Assembly: GCA_009746045.1 (NCBI GenBank)
Contig: RPFO01001741.1
Coordinates: forward strand, 1 to 38,715
Direction of reading: 5' to 3'
DNA length: 38,715 nucleotides
Source: Mesostigma viride
Taxonomy: Eukaryota > Streptophyta > Mesostigmatophyceae > Mesostigmatales > Mesostigmataceae
Shown: piece by piece, positions 35,101 to 38,715 of the stretch
How the letters are laid out: each line of letters starts with the position of its first letter
Numbering within the stretch: position 1 is the first letter of the stretch
Program-made: the position numbers and the translations under genes
The notes under the pieces: model-generated
The model's database searches: none
The model's input: the letters and a program-made list of their open reading frames with translations, nothing else
What the model was told of the DNA's origin: nothing

Positions 35101-35580
35101 CGGGGAGGGGGCAGGCGAGGGGCGGGGCAGGAGACGGAGGGTGCCGACGAACCTTCACAGCCGCAGAAGGGTGGTGGTCAGGGCAGAGATGGTGGGGGGC
35201 TGCCAGTTGCGGAAAAGGGGGCGGTTTGCACAGCGGTCGACCCAATCAGGGACGTTGAGCCAGACGTCCGGATGCGCTTTATGGATGGCGCGAAACTGGG
35301 TCGCGGAGGTTGGACTTCGAAATGGGTAGAGGACATGTGGCTAAACTGGCAGCACAAGTACCCCAAAAAGGAAGATTTTCTGCTCTTTGGCACCCTCCTG
35401 GGCCGCGAGAAGGAGAAGGTGGTGATCAGATGGTTTGATGAAGGGTACGAACTCGGTCGGAGTGATGAGAGCGAGAGAAGGTTTCGTTTCCCCCTGAAGT
35501 TCGCCAGCGAACATGTTACTCTCCTGAAGGAAGGCGCCAGCTGGGACAACATTCCTTCACATCGACCTGGCAAGCGATGA
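28494..35580 (+). CDS. Long multi-exon cargo gene 6, about 1,900-2,000 codons, frame-broken
   Basis: The ATG abuts TTGTTGCAG. Exons inferred from GT-AG sites: 28494-29167, 29289-29344, 29472-29552, 29677-30183, 30609-31795, 32041-34699 and 34854-35580. Open frames cover nearly all of these but switch frame about eight times. At least four switches are healed by one extra base in a G or C run: G5 at 29092, G6 at 29543, G7 at 31232, C7 at 32658. The product would have a Pro/Ala-rich N-terminus, Lys-rich helical segments, a Trp-rich central part (WRYSFQFLADRCPN, MQRWLFWCEDP), a long Asp/Glu tract, a 24-residue repeat, and a folded C-terminus (residues near WVEDMWLNWQHKYPKKEDFLLFGTLL). I recognise no domain. 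It is either a real gene with homopolymer sequencing errors or a decaying one. Confidence 0.55.
29553..29676 (+). other. Gene 6 intron 3, with hairpin motif
   Basis: GTAAGTTACC to TTCTTGCAG. It contains the motif AGTTACGAC-GGCC-GGCGTTTCT at 29607-29628. Introns 1 (29168-29288) and 2 (29345-29471) have good splice sites but no recognisable motif copy. Confidence 0.7.
29677..30183 (+). CDS. Gene 6, exon 4 block (169 codons)
   Basis: Open from the acceptor at 29676 to the donor GAG|GTAAGT at 30183. A Gly-rich lead is followed by a predicted helical, charged region (KEQADAYKLRTLAKRVVAEV) and a Lys-rich end (KDKSPKIAK-like). No known domain. Confidence 0.6.
30184..30608 (+). other. Gene 6 intron 4: three tandem donor-plus-motif units
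   Basis: Three ~140-145-bp units each contain the exon end (GGGGAATGAG-like), a donor-like GTAAGT (altered to CCAAGT in the second), TGTACCTCTGTTGTGAGGGG and one hairpin motif (30240, 30385, 30527). Acceptors at 30608 and 30617 both keep frame. Confidence 0.75.
30609..31795 (+). CDS. Gene 6, exon 5 block, one frame switch at a G7 run
   Basis: The first frame runs to TGA at 31248. The second begins at ATG 31247, overlapping as ATGA, and runs to the donor AGAAG|GTAAGC at 31795. One more G in the run at 31232-31238 would fuse them. The ATGA overlap could also be read as two separate proteins. Features include a Lys/Gly stretch (KGKALKGKGKGKE), an acidic patch (SQDDDDILDVNDE) and a Trp-containing ordered segment. 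Confidence 0.6.
31796..32040 (+). other. Gene 6 intron 5: three tandem hairpin motifs
   Basis: GTAAGCC to GCGATGCAG. Copies of the motif with central CGCC lie at 31804, 31873 and 31930, in ~57-69-bp units that also share TATAAGxGGTTTTC. Confidence 0.75.
32041..33834 (+). CDS. Gene 6, exon 6 central part with acidic tract
   Basis: Successive open blocks are ~32070-32325, ~32325-32664, 32667-33350 and ~33350-33834, each ending where the next frame takes over. The C7 run at 32658 and an extra base near 32325 and 33335 explain three of the switches. Conserved-looking segments include FWCEDPLKPVVDGK, FIADCRLTRDFWRVVV and CRVLLVFGEPAHIRRW. These are followed by an almost unbroken Asp/Glu run (33590-33700) and a Gly/Arg-rich basic run. 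Confidence 0.55.
33835..34699 (+). CDS. Gene 6, exon 6 distal part with 24-residue repeats
   Basis: The frame continues after another switch in G-rich sequence. Four full copies and one partial copy of a 72-bp unit (~33917-34250) encode repeats like RPVTGNAGGRICDEEGD. Each unit contains AAACGCC-GGCG-GGCGTATCT, a version of the hairpin motif. GAG|GTAAGC at 33884 and GACAG at ~34270 could define an intron holding the whole repeat, so these copies may be intronic. The end, THR before GTACAT at 34700, is a phase-0 donor. Confidence 0.5.
34700..34853 (+). other. Gene 6 intron 6
   Basis: AACG|GTACATTC to TTACGTGCAG|GG. It holds ATTTCATTTTCAATAAACGAG, which could also serve as a poly(A) signal (AATAAA near 34729) for a shorter transcript ending in the stop at 34732. 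I see no hairpin motif. Confidence 0.5.
34854..35580 (+). CDS. Gene 6, last exon
   Basis: Begins GKAKKKLQFGFPVDPRW in one frame and continues in the next after about 34910 (AQPGAGGASLPPNAPHAPP...). It ends in a well-ordered ~110-residue region with WTSKWVEDMWLNWQHKYP and KVVIRWFDEGYELGRSD, stop at 35580. No family recognised. Confidence 0.6.
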
Positions 35581-36115
35581 TGGGCAAGGACTTTGCACGA
35601 AGTCGCGTTTTGCACGTTTGCCCACCGCAACATTCAGAAATGCAGATGTACATAGTAGTTCGATCAGTGACCGCGACTTCTGGAAGTGGCAGTTTAGTAG
35701 AAGGGTTGACGTGTCGAATGTATATATGGTGCGGCGCGTCGAAGGGGATCCACGCTGATTGAGCACTTGCATGTGTTCTTTAAACATATTCGGACATGTA
35801 TGAAATGAATAAATTGTTTGGACGATTGCAAATTGATTGATTGAAGAATGAGATACCATTATTAATTGAAAAATGTAAAACCTTATTGCGAATTTGTACT
35901 TCAAACTTTCACATGCATGCCCCAAATTGTGCATTTGTGCAGGTTTAGCTTATGAGAAGTAGCATTTATCTACAAATATTGAGAAATTTAGGGGCACTTG
36001 GGGTTGTTGGCCATGTTCATTCATGATAAAATGGACTTTTTATGCTGTAAAATCATATTCCACTAGTCCAAAACGCTGCTTTCATGACGTCAAAAGTACC
36101 AGCAATGGCCCTAGG
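35581..36115. other. Right subterminal region with poly(A) signal
   Basis: 3' flank of gene 6. AATAAA at 35808-35813 is the best poly(A) signal. No gene. It includes the third copy of the 220-bp repeat. Confidence 0.6.
35834..36064 (+). repeat. 220-bp repeat, copy 3
   Basis: Shares GAATGAGATACCATT, TTTCACATGCATGCCC, ATTTAGGGGCACTT and CATTCATGATAAAAT in order with 16414-16640. It is more divergent from the two foldback copies than they are from each other. Confidence 0.8.
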
Positions 36116-36142
36116 TTGGAGCAGTAGATGTTGGGGACGCCC
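36116..36142 (-). repeat. Right terminal inverted repeat
   Basis: Ends GTTGGGGACGCCC and is the exact inverted copy of 653-679. TCAAAAGTACCA at 36090-36101 is the inner shared block. Confidence 0.9.
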
Positions 36143-36146
36143 GAAT
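36143..36146. repeat. Target-site duplication GAAT, right
   Basis: Direct copy of 649-652. It is followed by GGTGATGGAAATG, as in the empty site at 135-147. Confidence 0.82.
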
Positions 36147-36591
36147 GGTGATGGAAATGTGTATCCTTGTGCATTGAAATTATGGCTGGCTTACGTGTGG
36201 AGCGACTAGATGACCTAGACGGTGGGGCCGGAAACAGCATGCTTGATCAGGGCATGTGTTTCGAGCCTAACTGGCCGGGAGTGTCTAGTGGTGAGCACCA
36301 TTGCTGCGATCGCTCTCCCACCATTTACGAGGAAATACCCGCAAATGGAAAACCACTGAAAAGGTCTAGCTAGTCAGTCATCACGTTAGCCATGCCATGA
36401 TTCCAAACGTCCAAGAACTGCACACGGTGCAAAGGCAAAAAGCCGGAGGACAGCACTTTCAAATGTGCGGCGGGAACCAAAAGCCCGCGGATGCCAGAAA
36501 ACATCGTGTTGCGGCAGCGACGCGACGATGTGGACAACGAATCCACTGCCAAGCTCGGAACGGCCGCAAAGGAGATCTGGCATCACAGGGT
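36147..36591. other. Right flank between target repeat and Penelope-like element
   Basis: Bases up to ~36206 continue the target repeat. From ~36400 a plus-strand frame reads NCTRCKGKKPEDSTFKC and on to ~36620. The CxxC start and balanced composition make it a possible host exon, but no start, splice site or homology supports it. Confidence 0.35.
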
Positions 36592-38350
36592 TCAGATGTG
36601 CGGAGATACTATGCGATCCAGCCGGTCCACGACCTGTTTGTAGAGCTTGTGCCAAGGGGCAGCACCGAACAGATGTGGGTGACGTTGCAAAAAACATCGG
36701 ACTTGACGGAGCATAATGGCTCGGTCATAGTCTTTGACCAATAAACGCTGCAAGAGTTCAACAAGAGTCGTGATGAAATCAACACGATAAGAACAAAGAC
36801 GGGAAAAACGATGTAACTGAGAAAGAACAACACCATATTTTGCTGTGTGGGAAAGGAGACTGTGAATATCGGGGTAACGAATAAAAGGAATTTGCTGGTA
36901 TTTAGGATCCTTGCGCTTATCATAGACAGCCGTACGCCAGCCCTTCTTGTTATGGGTAATGTTAAGATCGAGGTAATTGCAATGAGTATCCTCCGACGTG
37001 AGCTTTAATGTGAGGGACGCTTGCGGGTAGATGCCAGGCAGACCAGCGGTGATATACAAATGGGTTGCGAAATCAGGGTTGTCGAAAGCGATGACATCAT
37101 CAATGTATCGACATGTATGGATAAAACGCCTGATGAGAACATCATCGTTTGAGGCAATGAGATTCTCCATGAATGCAAGCTCATAAGTGTATAGATAGAG
37201 GTTTGCAAGGAGCCCGGCACAGTTAGTGCCCATAGGGATGCCGATAGCTTGTTGGTATACATTGCCCGCAAAACAGATGAAGGTGTTATCAACAAGATAA
37301 GAGATCCAATGAACAAGGTCAGCCTTCGTGATAATATAATTATAACCATCCCGCACGATAGCACCTGCCGCGATCCCTGAGAGCCACGTTGCCGTGGGCT
37401 TGGTCTGAGAAACACGCACGTGCAGGTGGTTGCGCCCGTGAGGCCTACGTGCATACAGACGAGTAAGGAGGCTATCTAAACGAGCTTTCAAATCGTGCAA
37501 ATCTAGTGTGGTATATAGAGTGGTGAAATCATAGGTGGCTATGGGCATAGGTATACGTTTCTCTGCTGCTGTCTTAGAACGGCTAAGGGCGGCAAGGCGT
37601 AGGCGTACTTGGGCTGAGTCTATGACGATCCAACTACCAGCGCATTCTGATACCCGGCATTCGAAAGCACCTCCACCCATAATGCATTGGCTTCGGGGAG
37701 AAGAGCATTCAAAGCATGGCAGATGAGTTTCGAGAGAGGCATCAGTGGGGCTGAATGCGACGCAGCAATGGTGCGCAAAGCAACAGGAGTTTTGTGCAGC
37801 TTAAGAGTGAGATACAGATATGGGAACGTAGTGGTGGTGGCGCGTCGCTGCCGCTTAAGGAATGCCCGAGCAAAAATGTTTTGGCTGTGCAGAAAAGCCC
37901 GATGAGCAGCAGTGATACTGGCGGTGGACTGTGCACGCTGAACATAGGTAGGGCTGGACGCCAACTCGTGTTGCAAAGTAGCAAGGTAGTGCTTCTTGCA
38001 TATAAAAGCAAAGTTGTTGGCACTCTTGTCAACACACGTGATGATAAAGTCCTGCTTGAAGCACTTGGTCAAGAAGTGCTTTATCTGTGGTGTTGAGCCA
38101 GGTGGTGCGGTGGACCTGCTGGAGACGGTAATCAAGCCTGGTGAGACGTGCATTGCATTCGTGAATGACGGCGCGAAACCACGGTTCCATGGCAAGGGGA
38201 GCAAGCTGTAGGTCCGTGCACATGGCATTGCAGAATTTGCGCAGTGATGTGGAGATAGATGTTGTTGTTAGTAATGCTGTTAGATAGATGTCGTAGGTAG
38301 CTGATGTAGATAGCATAGACCGGTAGGACTGTTTGCACCCACCCATCCAT
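36592..38350 (-). pseudogene. Penelope-like element reverse transcriptase, frameshifted
   Basis: Three minus-strand frames overlap in order: 38346 to ~38080, ~38110 to ~37640, and 37680 to 36592. They give one protein broken by two frameshifts. The last block has RT motifs typical of Penelope-like elements: TYDFTTLYTTLDLHDL (motif A), QAIGIPMGTNCAGLLANLYLY (motif B) and CRYIDDVIAFDN (motif C). The middle block carries KQDFIITCVDKSANNF, the usual N-terminal region. The frame stops at 36592 with no GIY-YIG endonuclease, and none is visible in the 450 bp beyond. It may be an endonuclease-less type or a truncated copy. It lies outside the giant transposon. Confidence 0.85.
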
Positions 38351-38715
38351 CCATCGGGGTTAATGCTCCGTGAGTCGGACCCAACGGGAGCACGAGTCTA
38401 ATTAATTAATTAATTAATCCCGGCAAGACATGCAGCCACACCCGCCAGAATCTCGGCAAGCTCGCTGTATATGTGGCACCTCGCATGCAGGCAAGGCCGG
38501 TGCCGTTCGACGTGCTACCAGCACGGTCCGGCTGCCCCCAGCGGGAATGGGCCGATTCCCTGAGTGTGTCAATTTTCTCCTTCCAATATTTCCCTAGCTA
38601 GCTGGATGAGCATGCCGATTGCAGACCGGCCAGCCTGCGCTGGTACGACGTCTCGATCGATATGTACGTGGTAATGTCAATGTTGGTAACATGGCCAAGC
38701 GATCGATCCATCCGG
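38351..38715. other. Right edge, non-coding
   Basis: Holds a (TAAT)n run at ~38398-38418. I see no gene. Confidence 0.5.

Overview
The window is eukaryotic. It has GT-AG introns, AATAAA poly(A) signals ahead of compact genes, a Penelope-like reverse transcriptase, and several kilobases of satellite DNA. Nothing in it fixes the lineage. A large repeat-rich genome (alga, plant or protist) is a guess only.

The main result is that almost the whole window is one very large DNA transposon, positions 653-36142 (35,490 bp). Its ends are inverted repeats, 27 of 27 bases identical and starting GGGCGTCCCC, followed by a second shared block (TGGTACTTTTGA). It is flanked by a 4-bp direct repeat GAAT (649-652 and 36143-36146). 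The target is itself a repeated sequence, and an uninterrupted copy lies at 28-192, so the empty site can be read in the same window.

Inside the element, left to right: (1) a three-exon minus-strand gene (4656-1308, 1010 aa) with an RNase-H-like D/D/(D or E) pattern, the likely transposase; (2) a tandem array of a short motif upstream of it (4802-5352); (3) a nested 11.5-kb foldback (6463-17998), whose two arms enclose about 8 kb of a ~70-77-bp satellite that flips orientation near 10,705; (4) a 750-bp inverted repeat (18931-19680), a ~372-bp tandem repeat and a ~1.95-kb polypyrimidine tract with a TTACGC hexamer block; (5) a second motif array (22631-23035); (6) six tightly packed plus-strand genes: a 74-aa acidic/basic protein, a MYND zinc-finger protein, a 66-aa protein, two paralogous C-x4-C-x10-C-x2-H proteins, and a long multi-exon gene of about 1,900-2,000 codons with several frame breaks. 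A separate 1,717-bp TTAA-flanked transposon sits in the 3' region of the third gene.

Two features tie the transcription units together. First, a 22-nt hairpin-like element, roughly GTTRCGMC-N4-GKCGYWTCT, occurs 26 times, plus about five variants. It is always on the sense strand of the nearest gene, in introns, 3' regions and the two upstream arrays. I saw none in the foldback, satellites, TTAA element or flanks. Second, each of the six plus-strand genes starts at, or within 5 nt of, an acceptor-like AG, and in four cases an AATAAA lies 47-84 bp upstream. This is the layout of a trans-spliced polycistron, or of a series of very compact genes with leader introns.

Outside the element, the right flank carries a frameshifted Penelope-like reverse transcriptase (about 36592-38350, minus strand) without a visible GIY-YIG domain.
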